A stretch of 64,000 bases of DNA from Maridesulfovibrio sp. GTDB lineage: Bacteria > Desulfobacterota > Desulfovibrionia > Desulfovibrionales > Desulfovibrionaceae. Positions 1 through 8,517 of this stretch are shown piece by piece (the first letter of the stretch is position 1; every line of letters begins with the position of its first letter). The translations under genes were made by a program, and so were the position numbers. Where the stretch lies: positions 1,516,501 through 1,580,500 of the forward strand of contig NZ_OY787459.1 of the NCBI RefSeq assembly GCF_963678865.1. Direction: 5' to 3'. The notes under the pieces are model-generated. The model was not told the DNA's origin. It did not search any database and was given only the letters and a program-made list of their open reading frames with translations.

Positions 1-116
1 CCTTAATAGCCCCGGGGAGCAGAACTTAAACCAACTCCCCCGTTAGGGAGTGCAAAGGAAATCATCCTTTGCCCGCCGAAAGCGGAATCACCCGTAAAAA
101 CGCATCAGCGCATCAC

Positions 117-899
117 TTACCTTTTAACGTTAATTGCAGTCTGAAGCATGGAGTCGGAAGTAGTAATGGCTTTGGAGTTGGTCTCGTAAGCCCTTTGCCC
201 GACAATAAGTCCGACCATTTCATCAACCAGCTCAACGTTGGAACCTTCAAGGTAACCCTGAGCAAGGGTACCGAAATTATCTTCTCCCGGAGTACCCTGA
301 ATAGCGGCACCGGAGGCCTCGGTTGCCAGGTAAAGGTTCTTACCGACAGCATTCAGTCCGGCCTCGTTAATAAAATCGTAAATTGTGATATCCGCACTGG
401 AAAGCTCAGTTCCGTTCTTGTCAAGAGCGGCAATATGCCCGTCTTCGGAAACAACTACGTTCACAGCTTCGGTGGGCACGGTGAATTCCGGCTGCAGAGG
501 ATAACCGTTTGAGGTTACCAGGCGCCCATCACTATCGAGCTTAAAAGCACCGGAGCGGGTGTATGCATCTTCGCCGTTACGGTCCACAAGAAAGAAACCA
601 TTGCCCTCAATGGCAATATCAAGCGAGTTGCCGGTACTTTCAAAAGAGCCCTGACTGAAGAATTTATGAATACTGACCTCTTTGACGCCCATACCGACCT
701 GCATACCTGTGGGCAGCCTGTTACCGCCTTCGGTTTCAGAACCGGCTATTCTCATAGTCTGATACATGAGGTCTTCGAATTCGACCCTGCTTTTTTTGAA
801 CCCTTGAGTGTTCACGTTGGCAAGGTTGTTGGAAAGAACATCGATGTGAGTCTGCTGGGCAACCATCCCTGTGGCCGCGGTCCAGAGTGAACGCATCAT
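117..899 (-). CDS. flgG: Flagellar basal-body rod protein FlgG (distal rod)
   Basis: FlgG builds the distal rod that passes through the periplasm between the export gate and the hook. The 260-residue product has the usual family length. It starts MMRSLWTAATGM and shows the N-terminal rod signature around residues 20-35 (LSNNLANVNTQGFKK). The C-terminal coiled helix typical of rod/hook proteins is also present (YLEGSNVELVDEMVGLIVGQ, then RAYETNSK). It lies 24 nt downstream of flgF and is surely co-transcribed with it. The expected next gene, flgA, is not visible before the window edge; the remaining 116 nt hold only a short hairpin. Identification is by family signature and operon order. Confidence 0.96.
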   Translation of the reverse strand: MMRSLWTAATGMVAQQTHIDVLSNNLANVNTQGFKKSRVEFEDLMYQTMRIAGSETEGGNRLPTGMQVGMGVKEVSIHKFFSQGSFESTGNSLDIAIEGNGFFLVDRNGEDAYTRSGAFKLDSDGRLVTSNGYPLQPEFTVPTEAVNVVVSEDGHIAALDKNGTELSSADITIYDFINEAGLNAVGKNLYLATEASGAAIQGTPGEDNFGTLAQGYLEGSNVELVDEMVGLIVGQRAYETNSKAITTSDSMLQTAINVKR

Positions 900-923
900 A
901 ATTTTATCCCCCTAAGTTATGAA

Positions 924-1691
924 TTATCCCGATACACGACCAACCTGCTGGATAACCTTCTGGTCAAGCTGATCAGTGCTGCTAATCATTTTCTGATACA
1001 TTTCAAAGCTGCGCTGACATTCGATCATCGCAACCATTTCGTTAACTACTTCAACATTGGATTTTTCAATGTAGCCCTGTACGACCTCGCCCTCTGCGGG
1101 AACCTCAGTCCCTTCGTTTACGAAAAGGTTTTCTCCGTTTTTTTTCAAATCGCGGACATCCGACGGCTGTACAAAATCCAACCTGCCGACTTCCTGACCG
1201 TCAGCAAAGATCACGCCTTCACCGTCAACAGAAACCCTTGAGCGAGGAGGAAGAGTAACTTCACCGCCGTTGGCCATAACCGGATACCCCTGCTCGGTAA
1301 CAAGGACACCCTCTGAGGAAAGGGTAAAGACACCGTTTCTGGTGAGATAAGTACCGTCATCTTTCTGGACTTTAAAAAAACCGTCCCCGCGAATAGCGAG
1401 ATCAAGCTGGTTTCCGGTCTTCTGAAAGGACCCCTGCGCCATATCGATAACCTCTTCAGAGAGTCTGGGGCGAGCCATAATCTTTGGTTCCGGAAGCAGA
1501 TCCTTATCCCTGAGATATGGTTTTGCGTCGGCCACATAATCATGGGCGAAGCGGACAAACGTATCTTGAAAGGCACAATTGTCACGTTTAAAGCCGGTAG
1601 TATTGACGTTCGCCAAATTATTGGCACTGATATCAATCCGGTGTTCGTTGGACATGGCCCCGAAAAGGGCACTGAATATACTGGATCGCAT
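924..1691 (-). CDS. flgF: Flagellar basal-body rod protein FlgF (proximal rod)
   Basis: FlgF is a proximal rod subunit related to FlgG. The protein is about 255 residues with the N-terminal signature SANNLANVNTTGFKRDN and the C-terminal helix GYIEKSNVEVVNEMVAMIEC. The frame is open for 42 more codons upstream. I chose the ATG at 1691 because AGGAGA lies just before it and because the upstream part contains a terminator and a sigma-54 promoter rather than conserved protein. It is first gene of the flgF-flgG unit. Confidence 0.95.
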   Translation of the reverse strand: MRSSIFSALFGAMSNEHRIDISANNLANVNTTGFKRDNCAFQDTFVRFAHDYVADAKPYLRDKDLLPEPKIMARPRLSEEVIDMAQGSFQKTGNQLDLAIRGDGFFKVQKDDGTYLTRNGVFTLSSEGVLVTEQGYPVMANGGEVTLPPRSRVSVDGEGVIFADGQEVGRLDFVQPSDVRDLKKNGENLFVNEGTEVPAEGEVVQGYIEKSNVEVVNEMVAMIECQRSFEMYQKMISSTDQLDQKVIQQVGRVSG

Positions 1692-1743
1692 GTCTTTTCT
1701 CCTGAAAGAGGATTTACTTCGCATCAGTTGTTGCCACAGACAT

Positions 1744-1759
1744 TGCAAAGTACAGGCCA
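1744..1759 (-). promoter_or_regulatory. Sigma-54 (RpoN) promoter for flgF-flgG
   Basis: On the minus strand the sequence TGGCCTGTACTTTGCA has GG and GC exactly 10 nt apart and fits the -24/-12 consensus TGGCAC-N5-TTGCA closely. Transcription would start near 1732, about 40 nt before the flgF ATG. It sits immediately downstream of a terminator, so flgF needs its own promoter here. Control of flagellar genes by RpoN is established in many flagellated Proteobacteria. Confidence 0.75.
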
Positions 1760-1772
1760 AAAACAAACATGC

Positions 1773-1808
1773 AAAAAAAATCCCGGCCAAACAAAAGCTT
1801 GACCGGGA
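1773..1808 (-). terminator. Intrinsic terminator after the GPAG-repeat gene
   Basis: On the minus strand a 9-bp stem (TCCCGGTCA pairing with TGGCCGGGA, one G-U pair) is followed by eight T residues. It ends the small gene at 1835-2107 and insulates the flgF promoter. Confidence 0.8.
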
Positions 1809-1834
1809 CATATTCAATTAAGGGGGGATAATTA

Positions 1835-2107
1835 TCAGGCGGAACTATGTACAACAACTCCGACTCTCAACTCGGGAACAATTCCCTGAGTTGCATCCGG
1901 AGTGAGGAAACCCATGGTAGCATCCTCAACCTCAAAGACCACAGTAGCATCCACACTGCGCACTCCCTGAGTTGCGGGAGACACAACCACATGCCCCGCC
2001 GGACCGGGTACGGTTGATCCGGCCGGACCTGCACTGAAAGTGGCAGCCGGAGCAGCGGTAACGTGACCGGCCGGTCCAGCAACTATGTTATCAGTAAGTA
2101 CCGGCAT
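1835..2107 (-). CDS. Small protein with GPAG repeats, unknown function
   Basis: A 90-residue protein that I do not recognise. The N-terminal half is low-complexity with three AGPAG-type units at roughly residues 10, 27 and 34 (AGPAGHV, AGPAGST, GPAGHVV). The C-terminal half is rich in Val and acidic residues (VVFEVEDATMGFL). There is no Cys, no signal peptide and no membrane segment. AGGAACT precedes the ATG with good spacing, and a strong terminator follows the stop, so it looks like a real monocistronic gene. It borders the flagellar operon but is separated from it by that terminator, so a flagellar role is not implied. Confidence 0.6.
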   Translation of the reverse strand: MPVLTDNIVAGPAGHVTAAPAATFSAGPAGSTVPGPAGHVVVSPATQGVRSVDATVVFEVEDATMGFLTPDATQGIVPELRVGVVVHSSA

Positions 2108-2305
2108 TTCTAGTTCCTGTTTTTTATTGTTCCATATAAGATAATGATAAATACGGAACCGGATAAGTCAAATTTACCTGCACAAAACAATAAAGTCAAA
2201 GAATACCGACTTGCGGCTGCCATAATATAATGATACTAAGCGTTGAACTGTGAGCAGGACCGACTTCACGTTGTTTTTCCCATTACCCATCCCCTCATTC
2301 AGTAC

Positions 2306-2334
2306 TTGACATTGATTCAGGCTTTGTCTAGATT
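2306..2334 (+). promoter_or_regulatory. Sigma-70 promoter of the rimP-nusA-infB operon
   Basis: TTGACA at 2306-2311 and TAGATT at 2329-2334 are separated by exactly 17 bp. The predicted start is near 2341, giving a leader of about 190 nt before rimP. Confidence 0.75.
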
Positions 2335-2340
2335 GCTGAA

Positions 2341-2497
2341 CTCGGTGCGGGTGTATCTCAGAGTTCCCAACGGGTATACATCTTAGACTTTTGAAGTTTC
2401 AGGCAAACCTCATACATTCGCATCAGCCTCAATTAATAACCTTTTGTTGGGTTAAGATGCTGAGGTGGGCCTTTTTCAGGTCCACTTTTTTTATTTT
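2341..2497 (+). ncRNA. Structured leader RNA (possible attenuator or small RNA) upstream of rimP
   Basis: Between the promoter and rimP lies a stretch with several stems. GAACTC (2339-2344) can pair with GAGTTC near 2361. GCATC near 2420 pairs with GATGC near 2456, enclosing an AACC/GGTT hairpin, and a CCTCA pairs with TGAGG just outside. The region ends in an intrinsic terminator about 35 nt before the rimP start. This could be a transcription attenuator for the operon or a separate small RNA of about 155 nt. I did not recognise it as a known riboswitch, tRNA or 6S RNA. Confidence 0.45.
2465..2497 (+). terminator. Intrinsic terminator inside the rimP leader
   Basis: GTGGGCCT and AGGTCCAC form an 8-bp stem (one G-U pair) with a short loop, followed by seven T residues. 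It lies between the promoter and rimP, so read-through or antitermination is needed for the operon, or a second promoter exists. Confidence 0.75.
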
Positions 2498-2530
2498 GTT
2501 CGCCTGAAAACCAGCAACACGGGGTAAAAC

Positions 2531-2998
2531 GTGGAACAAGGCTCATTAGCCAAAAAAATCAGCCAGTTCGTAGAACCTGCTATCGAATCAATGGGGCTGA
2601 CTCTATGGGGTGTGGAAGTTACTTCCGCCAACCGTCCTGCTGTCATCATTTATATTGACAGCGACAAAGGCGTAAGTATCGACCAGTGTGCGGAAGTAAG
2701 CAGGGACGTAGGTCTTATGCTTGAAGTCGAAGAAATCATCGACAGCGCATACGTGCTTGAAGTTTCATCCCCCGGACTTGAACGCAAATTTTTCAAACCT
2801 GAGCAGATGTCCGCCTACATTGGCAGAAAATTAGACATCGCCCTGGTGTTTTCCATTGAGGGACGCAAAAAATTTAAAGGACTTCTTCAGGCAACAGATG
2901 AAGAAGGGCTGACCCTCAAACTTGATGATCAGGAAGAACCCATCATAATTGAATGGGACAGAATAAAAAAAGCAAAACTCATCCACGAGTTTAAATAA
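2531..2998 (+). CDS. rimP: Ribosome maturation factor RimP
   Basis: RimP assists maturation of the 30S subunit. The 155-residue protein has the two-domain layout of the family: an N-terminal domain with WGVEVTSANRPAVIIYID and CAEVSRDVGLMLE, the conserved EVSSPGLERKFFKPEQ stretch near residues 79-95, and a C-terminal SH3-like barrel. The start is GTG with a GGGG-containing weak ribosome site. It is the first gene of the standard rimP-nusA-infB operon. Confidence 0.95.
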   Translation: MEQGSLAKKISQFVEPAIESMGLTLWGVEVTSANRPAVIIYIDSDKGVSIDQCAEVSRDVGLMLEVEEIIDSAYVLEVSSPGLERKFFKPEQMSAYIGRKLDIALVFSIEGRKKFKGLLQATDEEGLTLKLDDQEEPIIIEWDRIKKAKLIHEFK

Positions 2999-3071
2999 TT
3001 AATAAGGCAGTCATTCGGCCCGCCGGCACAGTCCATGTGCCACTGGAATTGTGCCGAAGCGGAGGAGCGAT

Positions 3072-4445
3072 ATGGGTTCTGAACTCAAAAAGGCGATTGA
3101 CCAAATCAGCAAGGACCGTGGAATCGACAGAGACCTGCTCATCGATACCCTTGAAGAAGCGGTTCGTTCTTCGGTGGCCCGTAAATACGGCGATGCCATG
3201 GACATTGAGGTCAATTTCAATGAAGATGCCGGTGAAATCGAGGTTTACCAGTTCAAGATTGTTGCTGAAGAAGTCGAAGACGAAATCAGCGAAATAACTC
3301 TCGAGGAAGCAAAAGAACACGACCCCAACGTTCAGATCGACGATGAAATGGGCTTCAAACTCAAGGTCGAAGACCTTGGAAGAATCGCCGCCCAGTCCGC
3401 CAAACAGGTCATCATCCAGCGCATGCGCGACGCTGAACAGGAAATCATTTACGATGAATTCAAGAACCGCATGCACGAAATTGTAAGCGGTATCATCCAA
3501 CGCCGCGACCGCACAGGCTGGATCATCAACCTTGGCCGAACCGAAGCGGTGCTGCCCAAGGGAGAACAGATTCCCCGTGAAAGATACAAGCGCGGTGACC
3601 GAGTTCAATCTTTCATCATTGACGTACAGAAAGAATCCCGCGGTCCCCAGATCGTGGTATCCCGTTCGCATCCCGATTACATGACCGCGCTTTTCAAAAG
3701 GGAAGTTCCCGAAGTGGACGACGCTACCGTTAAAATCATGGGTGTTGCCCGTGATCCGGGGCTGCGCGCCAAAGTAGCCGTAAACTCCCTTGACCGCGAC
3801 GTTGATCCGGTGGGTGCCTGTGTAGGTATCCGCGGTTCCCGCATTCAGAACATCGTTCAGGAACTGCGCGGGGAACGCATTGATATCGTTGTCTGGAGTC
3901 AGGATATTGCTAAATACGCACAGAACGCACTCTCCCCTGCGGTCATTACCAGAATCGCAGTTGATGAAGAGGAAAAGACCCTCGAGGTTGTAGTTCCTGA
4001 CGATCAGCTTACTGTAGCTATCGGCCGCAAGGGTCAGAACGTAAAACTGGCTTCAAGGTTGCTGGGCTGGAAGATCGACGTGTTCACTGAAAGCCGCTAC
4101 GGCGAAATGAATGCCGCAAGCAAAGGCCTGGATCAGTTGGCAAGCGTTGCTGAGATTCCGGTGGACAACTTTATTTCTGCAGGCTTCGAAACTGTAAGTC
4201 AGGTTGCTAACGCTTCCGAGGAAATCCTCATGTCAATCTCCGGAATGACAGTTTCCAAAGTTTCCGACATGAAGTCCGCAATCATGCTTCTGGGAATCGG
4301 CGATGCCGAAGAAAACACTGTGGAAGAAGTTGAGACCGAGATTCAGGTAGAAACTGAAGAACAGGTCGAAGAAATCGCAGTTGAAGAAGCAGAGCAGGCG
4401 GAAGAAATAGAAGAAACCGAAACCAAGGTTTCTGAAGAAGAATAA
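3072..4445 (+). CDS. nusA: Transcription termination/antitermination factor NusA
   Basis: NusA binds RNA polymerase and controls pausing, termination and antitermination. The 457-residue protein has the N-terminal polymerase-binding domain, an S1 domain (around 130-200, GWIINLGRTEAVLP), two KH domains (AVNSLDRDVDPVGACVGIRG and VAIGRKGQNVKLASRLLGW), one helix-hairpin-helix unit and an unusually acidic Glu/Val tail of about 45 residues. The ATG at 3072 is preceded by GGAGGAG, so the seven extra codons from an upstream GTG were discarded. Confidence 0.96.
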   Translation: MGSELKKAIDQISKDRGIDRDLLIDTLEEAVRSSVARKYGDAMDIEVNFNEDAGEIEVYQFKIVAEEVEDEISEITLEEAKEHDPNVQIDDEMGFKLKVEDLGRIAAQSAKQVIIQRMRDAEQEIIYDEFKNRMHEIVSGIIQRRDRTGWIINLGRTEAVLPKGEQIPRERYKRGDRVQSFIIDVQKESRGPQIVVSRSHPDYMTALFKREVPEVDDATVKIMGVARDPGLRAKVAVNSLDRDVDPVGACVGIRGSRIQNIVQELRGERIDIVVWSQDIAKYAQNALSPAVITRIAVDEEEKTLEVVVPDDQLTVAIGRKGQNVKLASRLLGWKIDVFTESRYGEMNAASKGLDQLASVAEIPVDNFISAGFETVSQVANASEEILMSISGMTVSKVSDMKSAIMLLGIGDAEENTVEEVETEIQVETEEQVEEIAVEEAEQAEEIEETETKVSEEE

Positions 4446-4499
4446 TAAACTCCGGGGGAAACTCCGGAGACTCAATAAAGGCTATTGTATTTGACCGGA

Positions 4500-4730
4500 A
4501 TGGACAGCACAGAAAAACATGAACCGACAAGGTCATGTGTCATTTGCAGGCAGCGTTTTGCCAAGGAAGAACTGTTCAGGTTCGTTGTGGGCAAGGGGGC
4601 TTCCGACAGCGAACTTATTCCGGATGAGAAAAAGGTAAAACAGGGCCGCGGATACTATGTCTGCGGCAATGAAAAATGCCTTGAAAGATTTAAATTTTTT
4701 CGGCCACGGAAGAAGAACTTCAGGGGGTAG
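4500..4730 (+). CDS. ylxR: YlxR family (DUF448) RNA-binding protein
   Basis: A small protein of about 76 residues with the YlxR core: SCVICRQRF near the N-terminus, a basic surface, GRGYYVCGNEKC and a Lys/Arg-rich end. YlxR proteins sit between nusA and infB in many bacteria and are thought to bind RNA or nucleoid proteins. The start is uncertain: ATG at 4500 has a weak ribosome site, and a TTG at 4485 preceded by AAAGG is the alternative. The gene ends 6 nt before infB. Confidence 0.85.
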   Translation: MDSTEKHEPTRSCVICRQRFAKEELFRFVVGKGASDSELIPDEKKVKQGRGYYVCGNEKCLERFKFFRPRKKNFRG

Positions 4731-4736
4731 AACCAT

Positions 4737-7634
4737 ATGGCTTCAAAAATCAAAGTAAAGGAATTGGCCGCAGAGCTCGGGGTCAATGCCAAAGACATCC
4801 TTCAAAAACTCCGCGAACAAGGCGTGCAGGCTAAAAGCACTGTAGCCGCCATCGATGCGGATCAGGCAGATGCCGTGCGCAAGGAACTTTCCGGCACTTC
4901 CGGTAAAGTTGAACAGCGCGAAGTTCAGCCCGGCGTAATTGTCCGCCGTCGTAAGGGCGGACGCAAAAAAACAAAAGAAGATGAAACGGAAGCTGTAACT
5001 GAGGCTCCTGCAGAAGAAGAAAAAACAACTGCTCCTGTTGAAAAAACGCAGGAAGCTGAAAAAGAAAAGGCTCCTGAAAAGAAAAAGCCTGCCAAAAAGG
5101 CCCCAGCTAAAAGCGAAAAACCTCTGGTAAAAGTAATCAAGCCTGAAGATCTGAAAAAGAAAGAAGAAGCCCCCGCCAGCGAAGAAACCGCAGCTCCCGA
5201 AGCGGAGACTCCCCCCGCCGCCAAGGTTGCAGAAGAAAAAACAACCGTAAAGGAAACTCCGGCTGAAAAAACCGCTGAACCTGTTGAAGAAAAGGCTCCT
5301 GAAAAGTCCAAGACTGAAGCGGAAAAGAAACCCGCGGACGATAACGAAAAAGCTAAAGAAGCAGAGCCCAAGAAGAAAAAGCGCAAAAAGAAAAAAGAAG
5401 TGGAAGCGCCTAAAGTAAAAATTATTTCCAGACCTGATCCCAACCTTCAGGCTGCTCAGCGTGCAGCAGAAGGTCCGGGCGGCGCAAGACGTCGTCCTAC
5501 CGAAGATGGTCCCTCTGGTGATCGTAGGGGCGGAAGACCCGGCGGTGGTCGTCCCGCTGGCGGAAGACCCAGCGGTGGAAGGCCTGGCGGTCCCGGTGGC
5601 CCCAGTGGTCCCGGCGGTGGTCGTCCCGCTGGCCCTAGTGGTGCACGTCCCGCCGGCGGCGGAAGACCCGTCCCCGGAACACCTGCACCCGCCAATGACC
5701 AGAGCAAAAAGAAAAAGTTCAAGAAAGACAAACGGGTTGTTGAATTCGGTAAAGACTACCGTAAAAACGATCAAGAAAGAGAACTTGAAAGTAAATTTCG
5801 CGGCAAAAAAAGAGGCAAAAAGGGCAAGACCCGTCTTGAGCAGCAGCCTGTTGTTCAGAAACCTCTCAAGGCTGCCAAGCGTAAAATCAGATTTAACGAG
5901 GCCATCCGTCTCTCAGACATGGCTCACCAGATGGGACTCAAGGCTCAGGAACTCATCAAGGCACTTTTCGGTCTCGGTGTGATGGCGACCATCAACCAGT
6001 CCCTTGACCTTGATACCGCGACTCTGCTTGCTTCCGAGTTTGAATACGAAATTGAAAACGTATCCTACTCAGAAGAGGAACTGCTTCTGCCCACAAGCGA
6101 AGCGGATAAAGAAGAGCACCTCAAGTCCCGTCCGCCCATCGTTACCATTATGGGTCACGTTGACCACGGTAAAACCTCTCTGCTGGATGCAATCCGCCAC
6201 AGTGCGGTTACCGACGGCGAGGCTGGCGGTATCACCCAGCATATCGGTGCGTACCATGTTTCCACTGACCGCGGCGAAATCGTATTTCTCGATACTCCCG
6301 GTCACGAAGCATTTACCACCATGCGTATGCGTGGAGCTCAGGTAACTGACATTGTTATTCTCGTTGTAGCTGCTGACGATGGCGTCATGGACCAGACCCG
6401 TGAAGCTATCAGTCACTCTAAAGCAGCCGGGGTACCCATCGTTGTTGCTGTCAACAAGATGGATAAAGAAGGCGCCAACCCTGAACGGGTACAGCGCGAA
6501 CTGGCTGAATTCGATCTCGTTCCGGAAGACTGGGGCGGCGACACCATGTTCGTGCCTGTTTCCGCGAAAATGCGTACAGGTCTTGATAACCTGCTTGAAA
6601 TGGTTCAGTTGCAGGCTGAAGTTCTCGAACTCAAAGCCAACCCTGACAAAGGAGCTCGCGGTAACATTGTTGAAGCAAAGCTCGATAAGGGTCGTGGTCC
6701 TGTCGGTACTGTCCTCATTCAGGAAGGTACCATCAATCAGGGTGATCCCTTTGTCTGCGGACTCTACCATGGCCGTGTCCGCGCCATGTTTGATGACCGC
6801 GGCCGCAAGATTAAATCTGCCGGTCCGGCCTTCCCGGTCGAGATTCAGGGTTTTGACGGCATTCCCGAAGCCGGTGACGAATTCATCTGCGTAGCCGATG
6901 ACAAAATCGCCCGCCGCATTGCACAGGAACGTAAGCTTAAACATCGTGAACGTGAACTGGCAGGAAAATCCAAGGTTACCCTTGAATCCTTCCTCGCTTC
7001 CAAGCCGGATCAGGATGCACAAACTCTCAACGTTGTGCTTAAGGCAGACGTACAGGGTTCACTTGAAGCTATCAACGAAGCTCTTGCCAAACTGGCAACC
7101 GATGAAATCAAGGTTGAAGTCATTCACGGCGGTGCAGGTGCGATAACTGAATCAGACATCCTGCTGGCTTCCGCTTCACAGGCAATCATCATCGGCTTCA
7201 ACGTAAGGCCGACTGTTAAAATCAAGGAAATTGCCGAACGCGAAGAAGTGGAAATCCGCTTCTACGACATCATCTACAAGCTGGTCGGTGAAATCAAAGA
7301 CGCCATGGGCGGCATGCTCTCCCCGGATATCAAGGAAGAGTACCTCGGTCAGGCGGAAGTCAAACAGACTTTCTCCGTACCCAAAGTCGGTGTTATCGCC
7401 GGTTGTTACGTGGTCGATGGCAAGCTGACCAGACATGCTCAGGTTCGTCTGCTGCGTGACGGTGTAGTTATCTATACCGGTTCGCTGACATCTCTGAAAC
7501 GTTTCAAGGATGACGCCAAGGAAGTGGCCAAAGGCTACGAATGCGGTGTCGGCCTTGAAAAATACAACGACATCAAGGATGGCGATGTAATTGAAGCCTT
7601 CCAGGTTGTTGAAGTAGCAAGAACCCTCGAATAA
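4737..7634 (+). CDS. infB: Translation initiation factor IF-2
   Basis: IF-2 is the GTPase that places initiator tRNA on the 30S subunit. The 965-residue protein opens with an IF2_N helix domain. A long linker rich in Lys, Glu, Ala and Pro (about 60-230) follows, then a Gly/Arg/Pro repeat stretch (about 245-320) and a second IF2_N near 390-440. The G domain has GHVDHGKT near 472, DTPGHE near 518 and NKMD near 573. Domains II to IV complete the protein. The repetitive linker creates long spurious open frames on the other strand. Confidence 0.98.
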   Translation: MASKIKVKELAAELGVNAKDILQKLREQGVQAKSTVAAIDADQADAVRKELSGTSGKVEQREVQPGVIVRRRKGGRKKTKEDETEAVTEAPAEEEKTTAPVEKTQEAEKEKAPEKKKPAKKAPAKSEKPLVKVIKPEDLKKKEEAPASEETAAPEAETPPAAKVAEEKTTVKETPAEKTAEPVEEKAPEKSKTEAEKKPADDNEKAKEAEPKKKKRKKKKEVEAPKVKIISRPDPNLQAAQRAAEGPGGARRRPTEDGPSGDRRGGRPGGGRPAGGRPSGGRPGGPGGPSGPGGGRPAGPSGARPAGGGRPVPGTPAPANDQSKKKKFKKDKRVVEFGKDYRKNDQERELESKFRGKKRGKKGKTRLEQQPVVQKPLKAAKRKIRFNEAIRLSDMAHQMGLKAQELIKALFGLGVMATINQSLDLDTATLLASEFEYEIENVSYSEEELLLPTSEADKEEHLKSRPPIVTIMGHVDHGKTSLLDAIRHSAVTDGEAGGITQHIGAYHVSTDRGEIVFLDTPGHEAFTTMRMRGAQVTDIVILVVAADDGVMDQTREAISHSKAAGVPIVVAVNKMDKEGANPERVQRELAEFDLVPEDWGGDTMFVPVSAKMRTGLDNLLEMVQLQAEVLELKANPDKGARGNIVEAKLDKGRGPVGTVLIQEGTINQGDPFVCGLYHGRVRAMFDDRGRKIKSAGPAFPVEIQGFDGIPEAGDEFICVADDKIARRIAQERKLKHRERELAGKSKVTLESFLASKPDQDAQTLNVVLKADVQGSLEAINEALAKLATDEIKVEVIHGGAGAITESDILLASASQAIIIGFNVRPTVKIKEIAEREEVEIRFYDIIYKLVGEIKDAMGGMLSPDIKEEYLGQAEVKQTFSVPKVGVIAGCYVVDGKLTRHAQVRLLRDGVVIYTGSLTSLKRFKDDAKEVAKGYECGVGLEKYNDIKDGDVIEAFQVVEVARTLE

Positions 7635-7644
7635 GAATAAACAT

Positions 7645-7676
7645 CAGGGGCGGAAGAAGTTCTTCCGCCCCTGTTT
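7645..7676 (+). terminator. Hairpin after infB
   Basis: A perfect 13-bp stem (CAGGGGCGGAAGA and its complement) with a 3-nt loop lies 10 nt after the infB stop. Only three T residues follow, so it may be a partial terminator or an RNA processing/stability element rather than a full stop. Confidence 0.5.
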
Positions 7677-7687
7677 AAAAGCTTAAT

Positions 7688-7975
7688 ATGATTATCGGCG
7701 TACTATCACTGGAATTCAGACTGCATGGAAACAGATCGCTCAAGGGAAAACGAAAAGTAGCTCTCAGCTTAAAACAGAAGCTGCGAAATAAATTCAATGT
7801 CAGCGTTTCCGAAGTAGAAGCTCAAGATGTACATGAAAAACTTGTTCTCGCCGCAGTGACCGTCGCCAACGAAACGCGCAAGGTTGAATCTACCTTGTCC
7901 AAAGCTCTCGCAATGATCGAAGCCATGGCTCCGGCTGAATTGATCCATTGCGAAACAGAAATTTTCAGTTCCTGA
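7688..7975 (+). CDS. DUF503 family protein (YlxP-like)
   Basis: A 95-residue protein starting MIIGVLSLEFRLHGNRSLKGKRKVA and carrying AQDVHEKLVLAAVTVANE, the pattern of the DUF503/YlxP family. Members are found between infB and rbfA in many bacteria, as here, which suggests a role in ribosome assembly or translation, but the molecular function is not settled. The stop codon lies in the stem of a terminator. Confidence 0.88.
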   Translation: MIIGVLSLEFRLHGNRSLKGKRKVALSLKQKLRNKFNVSVSEVEAQDVHEKLVLAAVTVANETRKVESTLSKALAMIEAMAPAELIHCETEIFSS

Positions 7976-8001
7976 TCTTTACGGTCAGGAATACTTTTTT
8001 T
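7969..8001 (+). terminator. Intrinsic terminator overlapping the DUF503 stop codon
   Basis: TTCCTGA and TCAGGAA form a 7-bp stem around a 9-nt loop, followed by a run of seven T residues. The stop codon TGA is inside the left arm. Confidence 0.7.
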
Positions 8002-8042
8002 AAGAGATTTGTTGCGCTATCGCGCTTTTAATATAGATTTCA

Positions 8043-8086
8043 CCTCTGGCGGCCAAAGGAACTGACTACCTTTGGAATCCCTGAGG
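8043..8086. repeat. REP-like imperfect palindrome between DUF503 and rbfA
   Basis: The element has an inner perfect stem CCAAAGG...CCTTTGG and an outer pairing CCTC...GAGG, with GGCGG on one side. Similar GGCGGCC...GGAATCCC palindromes are scattered between genes in Desulfovibrio-type genomes. I saw only one copy in this window, so the repeat status is from memory, not from counting here. Confidence 0.4.
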
Positions 8087-8163
8087 GTTAAATTGTAAAT
8101 TTATATAGCAATCGGCGTAGCCCGCCCAAAAGGCTCTCCGAAGGCATTTCATAGGATATTAAA

Positions 8164-8517
8164 ATGAAGACTTCTACATCACGCCGTTCCGTTAAAATGG
8201 GCGACCAGATCATGCGCGAAATCGCTACAATGCTTATTGAAGAGATTGCAGACCCGCGCCTTGAGATGGTTTCCATCAGCGGAGTGCGTATGAACAAAGA
8301 TAATAAAATAGCCGAGGTGATGTTCACCATGGCCGGGGACAAGGAAAAAATTGCTGCTGCGGTCAAAGCTCTGGACAAAGCCAAGGGTTTTATGCGCAGC
8401 AAACTGAGCAAACGTATCCGTGTCCGCCAGATCCCCGAACTCAGGTTCGTGCACGACAACTTCCTTGAGGAGATGGTTTATGGAAGCTCGACTGAAAGAG
8501 ATATGTCGGATTCTTAA
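8164..8517 (+). CDS. rbfA: 30S ribosome-binding factor RbfA
   Basis: RbfA helps late maturation of the 16S rRNA 5' end. The 117-residue protein shows the single KH-like fold pattern of the family: RRSVKMGDQIMREIATMLIEEIADPRL at the N-terminus, a strand EVMFTMAG, and the C-terminal RIRVRQIPELRFVHDN. It follows DUF503 and overlaps nrnA by 38 nt, so the two are probably translationally coupled. Confidence 0.95.
   Translation: MKTSTSRRSVKMGDQIMREIATMLIEEIADPRLEMVSISGVRMNKDNKIAEVMFTMAGDKEKIAAAVKALDKAKGFMRSKLSKRIRVRQIPELRFVHDNFLEEMVYGSSTERDMSDS

Noticed and set aside
1692..1817. In-frame N-terminal extension of FlgF with a hydrophobic stretch
   Set aside because: The region holds a terminator and a sigma-54 promoter, and the ATG at 1691 has a good ribosome site and matches the family start.
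4743..5774. Long minus-strand open frame opposite infB
   Set aside because: It mirrors the Lys/Glu/Ala and Gly/Arg-rich linker of IF-2; low-complexity codons rarely give stops on the other strand.
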